DNA of 28,477 nt from Syntrophomonas sp. (lineage in GTDB: Bacteria > Bacillota > Syntrophomonadia > Syntrophomonadales > Syntrophomonadaceae): the NCBI GenBank assembly GCA_003444615.1, contig DLUN01000174.1:7335-35811 (forward strand). Direction: 5' to 3'. The notes under the pieces were generated by a model. The model saw only the letters and a list, made by a program, of their open reading frames with translations, searched no databases and had not been told where the DNA came from. Position numbers and translations under genes: made by a program. Shown one piece after another: positions 7,786 through 15,333 of this stretch. Each line of letters begins with the position of its first letter. Position 1 is the stretch's first letter.

Positions 7786-8815
7786 AATCTCTATAAACAG
7801 AAGAACTACCAATCGCCGTCCTGTTTTTTTGATAATCTTATTGCTATTAATTGGCGCAACCTATTGGGGTCATACTTTTTTGAGCCGCCAGTACGCACCG
7901 GTAGATCCGCAAGACAACCGTCCTATTGATGTACGCATACCTGCCAACAGTACGGCGCGGGATATTGCAGTGCAGTTGGAAGAACAAGGATTAATCCACA
8001 GTGAGAGAGCTTTTTTATCTTATTGCCGCAAAGAGGGCTTAGACAGCCAGTTAAAGGCGGGACATTATGTCTTCACCCGCAGCCAGTCAGTGGCAGAAAT
8101 TGCCGAAGCTATCGCTCGGGGAGCGGTAGTAACTAAAACAATTACCATACCCGAAGGTTATACAGTAGCCCAAATAGGCCAACTATTAATTGAAAACAAC
8201 ATTTGCACCGATGCCGAGTGGGAAGAAGCCTTACAAGCCGAGTATCCTTTTGATTTCTTAAATAATGTGTCCCCACGAGCTAATAATAAGCTGGAAGGAT
8301 TCCTGTTTCCGGATACCTATGTAATTCCGGATGATATAAAAGCCCAGGAACTGATACAGCATATGTTGGCCACCTTTGATCAGGTGTGGCAGGACGAGCT
8401 GGCTGCCAGTGCCTCTGAGACTAGTCTGACTATAAATGAGGTTGTTACCCTGGCTTCGTTGATAGAGCGAGAAGCGCAAGTCAGTGCAGAAAGAGAAGTA
8501 ATATCCGGAGTAATTTACAACCGTCTGGAACGAGGTATGCTGCTGCAAATAGATGCCAGCGTATTGTATTGCCTGCCCAACCACAAGCAAAAAGTGACCT
8601 ATGCCGATTTGGAGGTTAATAATCCATATAATACTTATAAAAACCCAGGCTTGCCTCCCGGACCAATAGCCAACCCAGGATTAGCCAGCCTTAAAGCAGC
8701 CTTGCATCCCCAGAAACACGACTACCTGTATTATGTAGCTAAAGGGGATGGCAGCCATCATTTTTCTCTTACATATGATGAACATTTAATAGCCAAGGGG
8801 CGATACATTGACTGA
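7778..8815 (+). CDS. mltG: Endolytic murein transglycosylase MltG
   Basis: The 345-residue YceG-like protein cleaves nascent glycan strands and probably ends their polymerisation. One membrane helix (about residues 17-33) is followed by a LysM-like subdomain (about 50-120, IPANSTARDIAVQLEEQGLI) and the lytic domain. ASLIEREAQ places the catalytic glutamate at residue 230, equivalent to E. coli Glu218. GVIYNRLERGMLLQIDASV and NPYNTYKNPGLPPGPI are family signatures. ATG 7778 follows AGGAGAAGGA. The start overlaps the VanW gene end and the stop overlaps the U32 gene start, each by 8 bases, so the three are very likely one operon. In Bacillus the orthologue (yrrL) follows the DUF1292 gene directly; here the VanW gene is inserted between them. 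Confidence 0.95.
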   Translation: MSEISINRRTTNRRPVFLIILLLLIGATYWGHTFLSRQYAPVDPQDNRPIDVRIPANSTARDIAVQLEEQGLIHSERAFLSYCRKEGLDSQLKAGHYVFTRSQSVAEIAEAIARGAVVTKTITIPEGYTVAQIGQLLIENNICTDAEWEEALQAEYPFDFLNNVSPRANNKLEGFLFPDTYVIPDDIKAQELIQHMLATFDQVWQDELAASASETSLTINEVVTLASLIEREAQVSAEREVISGVIYNRLERGMLLQIDASVLYCLPNHKQKVTYADLEVNNPYNTYKNPGLPPGPIANPGLASLKAALHPQKHDYLYYVAKGDGSHHFSLTYDEHLIAKGRYID

Positions 8816-10055
8816 TAAAGAAAAGCAGGCCGCTAAACTGCCAGAATTGGTTTTGCCAGCCGGGGATTTAGAGAAGCTCCATACCGCAATCAATTTCGGC
8901 GCTGATGCGGTGTATGCCGGTGGTCGCAACTACAGTCTAAGAGCCTATGCTGGCAATTTGGGCCGGGATGATTTACAGGCTGGAGTGAACTGGGCACACC
9001 AAAAGGGCAAAAGAGTATATATTACGGTTAATATTTTTGCCCATAATCAGGACTTAAGGGATATGCCGTCTTATCTGGAAGAACTGGAGCAAATAGGGGT
9101 GGACGGCTTGATCATATCTGATCCCGGAGTAATCAGAATGGCTCATCGCTATGCCCCGGATATTCCAATTACTATCAGCACCCAGGCTAATGTTACCAAT
9201 TATGAATCAGCGGCTTTTTATCACGAGCTGGGAGCCAAACGTATTGTAGCCGCTCGCGAACTGAGCCTGGAGGAGATCAGGGCCATTAAAGAGCGGGTGG
9301 GCATTGAAATTGAAGTATTTGTTCATGGAGCCATGTGTATGTCCTATTCAGGACGCTGCCTGTTATCGTCATTTATGACCGGGCGGAGCGCTAACCAGGG
9401 AGCCTGTGCTCATCCCTGCCGGTATCAGTATGCTTTGGTAGAGGAAAAACGACCTGGTGAGTATTTTCCATTTCACGAAGATGAGCGGGGCAGTTATATC
9501 CTTAATTCCCGTGACTTATGCTTATTGGAACAGATCCCCCGCCTGGCAGAGGCTGGTGTGGATGCCTTCAAAATAGAAGGACGCATGAAAAGCCCTCTTT
9601 ATTTAGCCACTGTGGCCCGGGTTTACCGGGAAGCCCTAGATGCTTATGGAGAAGGAACCTTTGCCGATACCCGGAAAATAGATAAATGGTTAAGTCAGCT
9701 GACGGCGGTAGCCACACGCCCATTTACCACTGGATTTCTGGATGGACACGATCCCTCTATCCAAGACCCGGCTAATCAAAAAAACCAAAACCGGGCTGAA
9801 TTTTGCGGTGTGGTAATAAGCTATGATGATGAACGAGGTTGGCTGGAAGTAGAACAAAGGGCTAATTTTGGTCCCGGTGATCCCTTATGGCTGCTTACTC
9901 CCCACTCCGGTTCAATCCCGGTCCCTTTGGAGCATTTATACAATAGTGATTACGAAGAGATTGACCGGGCCCGGCATGCCCGCCAGCGAGTCTTCATACC
10001 CATGCTCCAACCGGTTGCGCCTGGCTCAATTCTATATAGATTGAAAGGGAATTAG
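8808..10055 (+). CDS. Peptidase U32 family protein
   Basis: The 415-residue protein belongs to the U32 family. Although called peptidases, well-studied members (TrhP/RlhA, UbiU/V) act in hydroxylation of tRNA, rRNA or ubiquinone and bind a [4Fe-4S] cluster. The family signature is complete: EVFVHGAMCMSYSGRCLLSS, then NQGACAHPCRYQY. The cysteines C177, C184, C200 or C204, and C238 (in SRDLCLLE) match the cluster-ligand pattern. VDAFKIEGRMKS follows at about 251-262. The N-terminal TIM-barrel core begins ELVLPAGDLEKL. TTG 8808 has AAGGGG 7 bases upstream and overlaps mltG by 8 bases. The order mltG-U32 matches Bacillus yrrL...yrrN/O, whose products make 5-hydroxyuridine in tRNA, the most likely role here. 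Confidence 0.9.
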   Translation: MTDKEKQAAKLPELVLPAGDLEKLHTAINFGADAVYAGGRNYSLRAYAGNLGRDDLQAGVNWAHQKGKRVYITVNIFAHNQDLRDMPSYLEELEQIGVDGLIISDPGVIRMAHRYAPDIPITISTQANVTNYESAAFYHELGAKRIVAARELSLEEIRAIKERVGIEIEVFVHGAMCMSYSGRCLLSSFMTGRSANQGACAHPCRYQYALVEEKRPGEYFPFHEDERGSYILNSRDLCLLEQIPRLAEAGVDAFKIEGRMKSPLYLATVARVYREALDAYGEGTFADTRKIDKWLSQLTAVATRPFTTGFLDGHDPSIQDPANQKNQNRAEFCGVVISYDDERGWLEVEQRANFGPGDPLWLLTPHSGSIPVPLEHLYNSDYEEIDRARHARQRVFIPMLQPVAPGSILYRLKGN

Positions 10056-10057
10056 CT

Positions 10058-10267
10058 ATGAGCAGTAATATCATCGCCCAGTTGGAGCCTGGTAATATCG
10101 ATATGCTCACCCGTCTGATAGAAGCATTTGACCACTTAGGTATAGTATCTACTTTGGACCGCACCGAAGGTCTGGTAGTGATTCGAGGAACCGAGGATAC
10201 CGTACCGGACCTTTTGGATATCCTTCATAACCTGCCCTTCCCTTTAACTATATTGTCCCAGGAATAA
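10058..10267 (+). CDS. DUF4911-like small protein
   Basis: The 69-residue protein starts two bases after the U32 gene stop (ATG 10058). It reads as an alpha/beta ferredoxin-like fold: DMLTRLIEAFDHLGIVSTLD, EGLVVIRGTEDTVPDLLDIL, then PLTILSQE. This resembles the DUF4911 family, which in clostridia often follows a U32 gene; the assignment is from memory. No cysteines or catalytic motif are present and function is unknown. It may support the neighbouring U32 enzyme. Confidence 0.6.
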   Translation: MSSNIIAQLEPGNIDMLTRLIEAFDHLGIVSTLDRTEGLVVIRGTEDTVPDLLDILHNLPFPLTILSQE

Positions 10268-10318
10268 CTCACCCTAACATAGTCCAAGCTAAGGAAAAGT
10301 CTGGCTGGGGGAGTTTAC

Positions 10319-12046
10319 TTGCGCGTTTATCGCATTACATTTCTGATGGTTTCGTTTTTAATAATTTTTAGTGGATTGACCCTCCTGATGGCATATTATC
10401 AGATCGTGCGCGGAGCAGAGATAGCCGAAAAAGCAGTGGCTATGCGCAGCCAGCAAATCGAACTCAAAGAGTTCCATCGGGGAGTTATCTGGGACAGAAA
10501 TCGGCTGCCCTTGACCGGCACCCATACTGCCCCGGCGCTGTACTGCTTTCCGCAAGAAGCCTTTAACCGGGACAAGGCTTCAGTGGCAAATAGTGATATA
10601 GACCCAAAAGCTATCAATGATTGGGCTGAACAATTAACTGAACTGGTGCCTCAACTGAATTCCCATCAGGTTTATAAAGAGGTAAGAAACAGTATACAGA
10701 CCGGGGAAGCCTTTGTGCGATTAGCCACCGATCTTACTTCTAGCCAGGTAGCCATGCTGCAAAGTCGCGATATTCCTGGAGTATTGGTAGCACCGGTGCA
10801 AAAACGTTATTCTCCTGACGGTTTTTTAGCCCATATCATCGGTACAGTAGAAAAGGGAAAAGGTGCCCGGGGTTTATCGGGAATTGAAAAAGTTTATGAC
10901 CATGTCCTAAGAAACAGTCCTTCCTCCTTGGAATTGGTTTCTGTCCAGGATGCCCGGGGCGAAGTAATAAATGGACTGATGTATAAGATCCGGCAGGAGC
11001 AGGACCAAGCCAAGGGCTCGGTGGTTCTCACCATTGATAAAAGAGTCCAGTCAACCGTAGAAAGAATCATGGATCAGCGGGTCCAAAAGGGTGCAGTAGT
11101 GGTAATGGATATCAAAACCCGTCAAATACTGGCCATGGCCAGCCGACCTACTTTTAATCCCTATCAAATAAGCCAGGTTATCAGCACTGATGAAGAAAGC
11201 TCGTTGATGAATCGAGCCTTGACCAGCTATCACCCTGGTTCGCTGTTCAAGATATTGGTGGCAACCGCCGCTCTTGATAAGGGAGTGATTGACTTCGCCA
11301 CACCATTTCATTGTCGGGGTTCGTATCGATTTAACCAGCAGGTAGAAATATCTTGCTGGAAAGAAGAAGGGCATGGTGACTTATGTTTTGAACAAGCTTT
11401 GGCTTTCTCCTGTAATCCAGTTTTTATTGAGGTAGCTCAGATGATAGGCCGCCAAACTATTATGGAGTATGCTCAAAAGCTGCACTTAACCGATGAATTT
11501 CTGTTAGGGTACGGGAAATACGGGGCTGGCAGCGGTATTAATATTAATCCAGGTCCGGCAGCTTTGGGAAATGCAGCCCTAGGTCAACAGGGCGTGAAAT
11601 TAACGCCTCTGCAGCTTACCTCATTGTTAGCCATTATAGCTGATGATGGAATGTGGATGGAGCCGTCTTTAGTCCTCTATTACATCGATGATGAAGGACA
11701 AGAGCATTATCCATCACATCAAACCAAGGAGCAGGTTTTACCAGTGGATACGGCCCGCCAAGTACAACATCTGTTGAATCTGACTATAGAAAAAGGTACG
11801 GGCCGCAGTGCTGCTCTAGCCCAGGTCAGTATGGCAGGAAAAACAGCTACCAGTCAAACTGGCCAAATAAACCAGCAGCAGGAAGAAATCTTAAATACCT
11901 GGTTTGGAGGCTATCTGCCCGCAGAAAATCCCCGTTGGGCGGTGGTGGTTTTGGTCGAAGAAGGTACTTCAGGTGCGGAAAGCGCCGCCCCTGTTTTTAA
12001 GGAACTAGCCCAAAGCTTGATACAGCTGTATTCTGCCGCTGGCTAA
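10319..12046 (+). CDS. Class B penicillin-binding protein (peptidoglycan transpeptidase)
   Basis: The 575-residue protein has a short cytoplasmic start, one membrane helix (about residues 7-28), a dimerisation-type domain (from EFHRGVIWDRNRLPLTG, about 51-200) and a transpeptidase domain (about 235-570). The three penicillin-binding motifs are present: SLFK (Ser308 nucleophile, Lys311), SCN (364-366) and KTA (508-510, replacing the usual KTG). It would cross-link peptidoglycan outside the membrane. The absence of a glycosyltransferase domain makes it class B, like PBP2/FtsI. TTG 10319 follows GGGGAG. The SpoVD/FtsI PASTA domain is missing, so it is probably not the main division PBP. It sits downstream of mltG, consistent with a joint cell-wall role. 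Confidence 0.92.
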   Translation: MRVYRITFLMVSFLIIFSGLTLLMAYYQIVRGAEIAEKAVAMRSQQIELKEFHRGVIWDRNRLPLTGTHTAPALYCFPQEAFNRDKASVANSDIDPKAINDWAEQLTELVPQLNSHQVYKEVRNSIQTGEAFVRLATDLTSSQVAMLQSRDIPGVLVAPVQKRYSPDGFLAHIIGTVEKGKGARGLSGIEKVYDHVLRNSPSSLELVSVQDARGEVINGLMYKIRQEQDQAKGSVVLTIDKRVQSTVERIMDQRVQKGAVVVMDIKTRQILAMASRPTFNPYQISQVISTDEESSLMNRALTSYHPGSLFKILVATAALDKGVIDFATPFHCRGSYRFNQQVEISCWKEEGHGDLCFEQALAFSCNPVFIEVAQMIGRQTIMEYAQKLHLTDEFLLGYGKYGAGSGININPGPAALGNAALGQQGVKLTPLQLTSLLAIIADDGMWMEPSLVLYYIDDEGQEHYPSHQTKEQVLPVDTARQVQHLLNLTIEKGTGRSAALAQVSMAGKTATSQTGQINQQQEEILNTWFGGYLPAENPRWAVVVLVEEGTSGAESAAPVFKELAQSLIQLYSAAG

Positions 12047-12165
12047 AAAAAACGGTTGGTGTTTTGGCAAAATCTTTTGTTCCCATACAACAATTTCTGG
12101 AGGATTCAGGATACAAATGTCGAAAACCTATTTTTGGTCTTAACCAAATCGAGGAAAGGAGAAAA

Positions 12166-12807
12166 ATGGTGAACAGAGTTCAAGTTATCGACCATCCCCT
12201 AGCGGGGAATGCGCTGCGGACATTACGCAACCGCGACAGTCAAATAAAATCGTTCCGCGAAGCATTAAACTCCCTAGGCTTGCTCTTGGCAGTGGAAACT
12301 TGTCGGGAGCTGGAAGTTCAAAAGGATCAGGTGTTCACTCCTCTGGATACTCCGGCGGAGTGTTCCTATGTAGATGACACTCGTATTCTGCTGGTCCCGG
12401 TTCTCAGAGCTGGGTTGGGATTTGTAGAGAGTTTCCTGGCTTTATTACCGGCAGCCCGGGTAGCCCATGTGGGTGTGTATCGTGACCACGATACTCTGGA
12501 AGCCCGACCGTACCTTAACACCGTACCCGAACAGAATGACCAATACGATAGAGTTATAGTTCTCGATCCCATGCTGGCTACTGGTAATAGCGGTGTCAAA
12601 ACGTTGGAATTTATAATGGAGAAAGGCTATAAGCCTAGTCAAGTTATGTTTGTGTGTGCCCTGGCGGTTCGTCAAGGTATTGAACAAATCCATGGGAAAT
12701 ATCCACAGGTACAGATTGTCACTGCAGCCATTGATCCCAGTTTAAATGACAAAGCCTATATTGTTCCGGGACTGGGTGATGCTGGAGATCGGCTCTATCT
12801 GCTGTAA
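12166..12807 (+). CDS. upp: Uracil phosphoribosyltransferase
   Basis: It makes UMP from uracil and PRPP. The 213-residue length from ATG 12166 is typical. VPVLRAGLGFVESFLALLP (about 95-113) and the PRPP-binding segment VIVLDPMLATGNSGVKTLE are canonical, and the uracil-binding end IVPGLGDAGDRLYLL is complete. The ribosome site AAAGGAG (12155-12161) fixes the start at ATG 12166, or GTG three bases on. The frame stays open upstream to 12064, but that 34-codon extension lacks family similarity. uraA follows 30 bases later, so uptake and salvage of uracil are paired. No PyrR-type leader was recognised. Confidence 0.97.
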   Translation: MVNRVQVIDHPLAGNALRTLRNRDSQIKSFREALNSLGLLLAVETCRELEVQKDQVFTPLDTPAECSYVDDTRILLVPVLRAGLGFVESFLALLPAARVAHVGVYRDHDTLEARPYLNTVPEQNDQYDRVIVLDPMLATGNSGVKTLEFIMEKGYKPSQVMFVCALAVRQGIEQIHGKYPQVQIVTAAIDPSLNDKAYIVPGLGDAGDRLYLL

Positions 12808-12837
12808 AGAAAACTCAAAAAACTGGGAGGGATAACA

Positions 12838-14115
12838 TTGGCCAAACGGGAAATTGGTGTAGAGGAACGCTTGCCATTATTACAAACCGTTCCATTGAGT
12901 CTGCAGCATTTGTTCGCTATGTTTGGGGCAACAGTACTGGTACCGGTTATTTTTGGGGTGGATCCGGCTACCATCTTGCTCATGAATGGTATTGGTACTT
13001 TGCTCTATCTTTTGATTTGTAAAGGACGTATCCCTGCTTATTTAGGCTCGAGTTTTGCGTTCATTTCACCGGTTCTGCTGGTCTTGCCTCAGTATGGTTA
13101 TAATGCGGCTTTAGCCGGATTTATTGCCGTGGGCCTGGTCTTTGTTCTGGTAGGCTTAATAGTAAAAGCTGCAGGTACCAGCTGGATTGATGTGGTATTT
13201 CCGCCGGCTGCTATGGGAGCAATTGTTGCAGTTATCGGACTGGAACTGGCTCCTACTGCCGCCCAAATGGCTGGTTTGATTCCACCGGATGGCATGACAT
13301 GGGCGACTTGGTCTCCCGATCCCCAACTGGTTATTATATCTGTTTTTACTCTAGCCTTTACGGTCTTTGGTTCCATATTATTCCGGGGCTTTTTAGCTAT
13401 TATTCCCATACTATTGGGGGTGTTGGCTGGTTATGCGCTGGCTTTTTATATGGGTGTAGTTGATGTGGCCGCCATTCAAGCTGCGCCCTGGTTTAGGTTT
13501 CCCACCCTTTACTTCCCAGAATTCAATCCAGCCGCCATGGCTATCATTCTCCCGGCTGCACTGGTAGTAGTGGCAGAGCATATCGGCCACCTTTTTGTAA
13601 CCAGCAGTATTGTAGGCCAGGATTTAGTCAAAGATCCTGGTTTGCATCGGTCCCTAATAGGGAATGGTGTGTCCACCATGTTGTCTGGTTTCGCAGGATC
13701 TACTCCTAATACTACCTATGGGGAAAACATAGGGGTATTAGCCATAACCAAGGTATACAGCACCTGGGTTATCGGCGGGGCCGCAGTGTTCGCCATTCTG
13801 CTCTCCTTTGTCGGAAAACTGGCGGCAGCAATACAGTTTATTCCTCAGCCGGTCATGGGCGGGGTATCTTTGCTGCTATTTGGTACTATAGCTGCTTCAG
13901 GTATTCGTATGTTGGTGGAAGCAAAGATAGATTACGGGCGTCCCCGCAACCTTATTTTGACTTCGGTGGTATTAATATTAGGGATAAGTGGGGCTCAATT
14001 ATCTTTGGGAGCTGTAACCCTAAAAGGCATGGGTCTGGCTACTGTAGTAGCCATACTGCTCAGTGTTACCATTGCCCTCCTGGACGTATTAGGGCTGACA
14101 TCTGACGAATCCTAA
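12838..14115 (+). CDS. uraA: Uracil permease (NCS2 family)
   Basis: The 425-residue transporter of the nucleobase-cation symporter 2 family has about 14 membrane segments. It begins with PLSLQHLFAMFGATVLVPVI, the NCS2 signature. Two glutamates match the uracil-binding pair of E. coli UraA (Glu241 and Glu290) with the same 49-residue spacing: Glu247 in VVVAEHIGHL and Glu296 in NTTYGENIGVL. With upp immediately upstream, uracil/proton symport is the natural assignment. TTG 12838 is preceded by GGGAGGG. A strong hairpin terminator follows the gene. Confidence 0.94.
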   Translation: MAKREIGVEERLPLLQTVPLSLQHLFAMFGATVLVPVIFGVDPATILLMNGIGTLLYLLICKGRIPAYLGSSFAFISPVLLVLPQYGYNAALAGFIAVGLVFVLVGLIVKAAGTSWIDVVFPPAAMGAIVAVIGLELAPTAAQMAGLIPPDGMTWATWSPDPQLVIISVFTLAFTVFGSILFRGFLAIIPILLGVLAGYALAFYMGVVDVAAIQAAPWFRFPTLYFPEFNPAAMAIILPAALVVVAEHIGHLFVTSSIVGQDLVKDPGLHRSLIGNGVSTMLSGFAGSTPNTTYGENIGVLAITKVYSTWVIGGAAVFAILLSFVGKLAAAIQFIPQPVMGGVSLLLFGTIAASGIRMLVEAKIDYGRPRNLILTSVVLILGISGAQLSLGAVTLKGMGLATVVAILLSVTIALLDVLGLTSDES

Positions 14116-14137
14116 TACCGTAGCCATATGAAGACAA

Positions 14138-14172
14138 CAAGGGCAAGGATGCATTTCCTTGCCCTTGGTTTT
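14138..14172 (+). terminator. Terminator between convergent uraA and marR genes
   Basis: CAAGGGCAAGGA (14138-14149) and TCCTTGCCCTTG (14156-14167) form a perfect 12-bp stem with a 6-nt loop, followed by GTTTT. The reverse strand tail (TTGTCTT) is also moderately T-rich, so it may serve both genes. Confidence 0.88.
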
Positions 14173-14195
14173 CGGGTGTAATGTATACCGGGCTT

Positions 14196-14636
14196 TTAAG
14201 AGGCCTGATTTTCTATACTATCCAGAGTAGCCGATATAATGTGCAAACCTTTCATAAAGTCCTCCCGGCAGTCGCCCAGTTCAGCTCTAAACATGTTGTT
14301 TAATTCTAATCCAATATCAAATATTTCTTGGCCCTTGGCCCGGCCTTGCTCGGTTAAATACAGTCTAATTACACGCCGATCCTGAGTACACAAACGCCTC
14401 TCCACCAGACCTTCCCGCTCTAATTTGTCCACCATGGTAGTCAGGGAAGAGTTTTCTATCTGAGCACGGTTGCCGATCTCAGACAGGGTAGAACCGTCAT
14501 TTTCCAGCAAGCAAAACAAAATGAAAGATTGAGCCATATTGACTCCGAATTGATCAAGCCCCTTAATTATATGACGTTCCACTTTTTTCATGGTGGATTT
14601 TAATACGTAGCAAACAAAACCAGTAAAGTCTTCCAT
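14196..14636 (-). CDS. MarR family transcriptional regulator
   Basis: The 146-residue winged-helix protein has its DNA-binding region at about residues 40-100: SFILFCLLENDGSTLSEIG, then ENSSLTTMVDKLEREGLVER (recognition helix), and RRVIRLYLTEQG (wing). The flanking helices form the usual MarR dimer interface. The start is ATG 14636, with GAAAGGTGAG about 10 bases upstream; a GTG at 14651 lies within that site and is unlikely. A good promoter lies upstream. The gene faces the promoter of the decayed chaperone operon. MarR proteins usually repress themselves and divergent genes, so it could control the clpB transcript. The ligand is unknown. Confidence 0.85.
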   Translation of the reverse strand: MEDFTGFVCYVLKSTMKKVERHIIKGLDQFGVNMAQSFILFCLLENDGSTLSEIGNRAQIENSSLTTMVDKLEREGLVERRLCTQDRRVIRLYLTEQGRAKGQEIFDIGLELNNMFRAELGDCREDFMKGLHIISATLDSIENQAS

Positions 14637-14675
14637 CGAAGTAAATCTCACCTTTCGAAATTTCTCTTAATAGAT

Positions 14676-14704
14676 ATCATGGCGGAATCACGGCCCCTTG
14701 TCAA
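14676..14704 (-). promoter_or_regulatory. Promoter of the marR gene
   Basis: On the minus strand a perfect -35 TTGACA (14704-14699) is followed after 17 bases by CATGAT (14681-14676), four of six matches to the -10 consensus. The distance to the ATG at 14636 is about 40 bases. Confidence 0.6.
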
Positions 14705-14714
14705 TATCATTATC

Positions 14715-14729
14715 CAATTTAAGGAATTG
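14715..14729. promoter_or_regulatory. Inverted repeat between the marR and clpB-operon promoters
   Basis: CAATT (14715-14719) and AATTG (14725-14729) form a perfect palindrome with a 5-base centre. It lies upstream of both -35 boxes, where a MarR operator could act on both genes. The arms are short and AT-rich, so chance is possible. Confidence 0.3.
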
Positions 14730-14748
14730 AAATATTATTTGACCATTA

Positions 14749-14776
14749 TTGACTATTAAAAAAGGGGAATTATAAT
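14749..14776 (+). promoter_or_regulatory. Housekeeping promoter of the decayed dnaK-clpB operon
   Basis: TTGACT (14749-14754), a 16-base spacer and a perfect TATAAT (14771-14776) lie about 100 bases before the dnaK remnant. I see neither a CIRCE element nor an HspR-type HAIR repeat near it. This promoter probably now drives clpB. Confidence 0.7.
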
Positions 14777-14877
14777 TATTACAGAACAATTAATAAGTGC
14801 AGGCTTATATTAGCGGGTTGAAGCCGATTAAAATGACCTTTGTTGACCAATAATTAAATTTCAAAGGAGGTAGGAAA

Positions 14878-15146
14878 ATGGCTAAAGTATTGGGAATTGA
14901 TTTAGGAAGTACTAACTCAGTAGTAGCCGTTATGGAAGGGGGCAGCCCCACTGCTGAAGACTTGATCCATGATTTAGTGGAAGGGTTGCTGAACCGGTAA
15001 ACAAGTGCTCCGAAAAGATCGAGGACCTGGTAAGTGAGTTGGGATCCGCAGCCACCGTCTTCGGCCAGGCGGGAACCAAGGGCGCGACTGACCAGCCCTC
15101 CTCTAGTGATGATGAGGTTATTGACGCCGAATACGATGAAAAATAA
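14878..15146 (+). pseudogene. dnaK: dnaK remnant: N- and C-terminal ends joined by a large internal deletion
   Basis: ATG 14878, behind a perfect AAAGGAGG site, encodes [20 protein letters not shown], the start of Hsp70 including the first ATP-binding motif. After GGSPT the reading jumps to [15 protein letters not shown] and a stop (14998-15000). Shifting frame at 14991 gives [18 protein letters not shown], then AATVFGQAG, and the classic DnaK C-terminal DDEVIDAEYDEK with a stop at 15144-15146. About 90 residues remain of a normal 600 or so, so roughly 1.5 kb has been lost and one frameshift added. No chaperone activity is possible. A 40-residue peptide could still be translated. The remnant is followed by parts of dnaJ and a MerR-like gene before intact clpB. 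Confidence 0.9.
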
Positions 15147-15158
15147 GCTAGGGATAAA

Positions 15159-15189
15159 GGAGGTCAGCAGGCGTGGCATCCTGACCTCC
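15159..15189. repeat. 9-bp inverted repeat across the dnaJ remnant start
   Basis: GGAGGTCAG (15159-15167) and CTGACCTCC (15181-15189) are perfect inverted arms around 13 bases. The left arm includes the ribosome site of the former dnaJ; the right arm lies in the J-domain coding sequence, so the deletion joined them. Confidence 0.75.
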
Positions 15190-15274
15190 ACAGCGGTGCC
15201 GAAAAGGAACGAGCTGAGGAAAAGTTAAGGAAATCAATGAAGCCTATGAAGTGTTAAGCGATCCTGAAAAAAGA
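15177..15274 (+). pseudogene. dnaJ: dnaJ remnant: part of the J domain
   Basis: From 15177 the frame reads HPDLHSGAEKERAEEK, starting with the HPD motif that stimulates DnaK. After a one-base loss near 15224-15225 it continues as KEINEAYEVLSDPEKR, the end of a J domain. The start of the gene (before HPD) and everything after the J domain are missing. A ribosome site (AAAGGAGG, 15156-15163) and a GTG survive just upstream, but the frame stops at once. The gene lay directly after dnaK, as in standard chaperone operons. The glycine/cysteine-rich regions are gone, so DnaJ cannot be told from CbpA. Confidence 0.85.
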
Positions 15275-15275
15275 G

Positions 15276-15329
15276 AAACGCATTGAGAGTCTGGAAGACC
15301 AAATCAGGTATTGGCAAGAAACGAGGTGA
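15276..15329 (+). pseudogene. C-terminal stub of a MerR-like regulator (HspR or CbpM type)
   Basis: Overlapping the last dnaJ bases, another frame reads KRIESLEDQIRYWQETR and a stop (15327-15329), five bases before the clpB ATG. This helical, charged segment resembles the C-terminal coiled region of small MerR-family proteins. In dnaK-dnaJ-clpB operons the gene at this place is typically hspR or cbpM. Only 17 codons remain, so the call depends mostly on context. Confidence 0.45.
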
Positions 15330-15333
15330 TACT

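Noticed and set aside
12064..12165. 34-codon N-terminal extension of upp or a separate small gene
   Set aside because: No ribosome site precedes TTG 12064, the residues are not part of the UPRTase family, and a strong site lies before ATG 12166.
12047..12165. PyrR-binding attenuator before upp-uraA
   Set aside because: I found neither a PyrR-type loop sequence nor a terminator hairpin in this gap.
15034..15228. 64-residue open frame within the dnaK/dnaJ remnants
   Set aside because: It is an out-of-frame reading of the dnaK C-terminus and dnaJ J-domain remnants.
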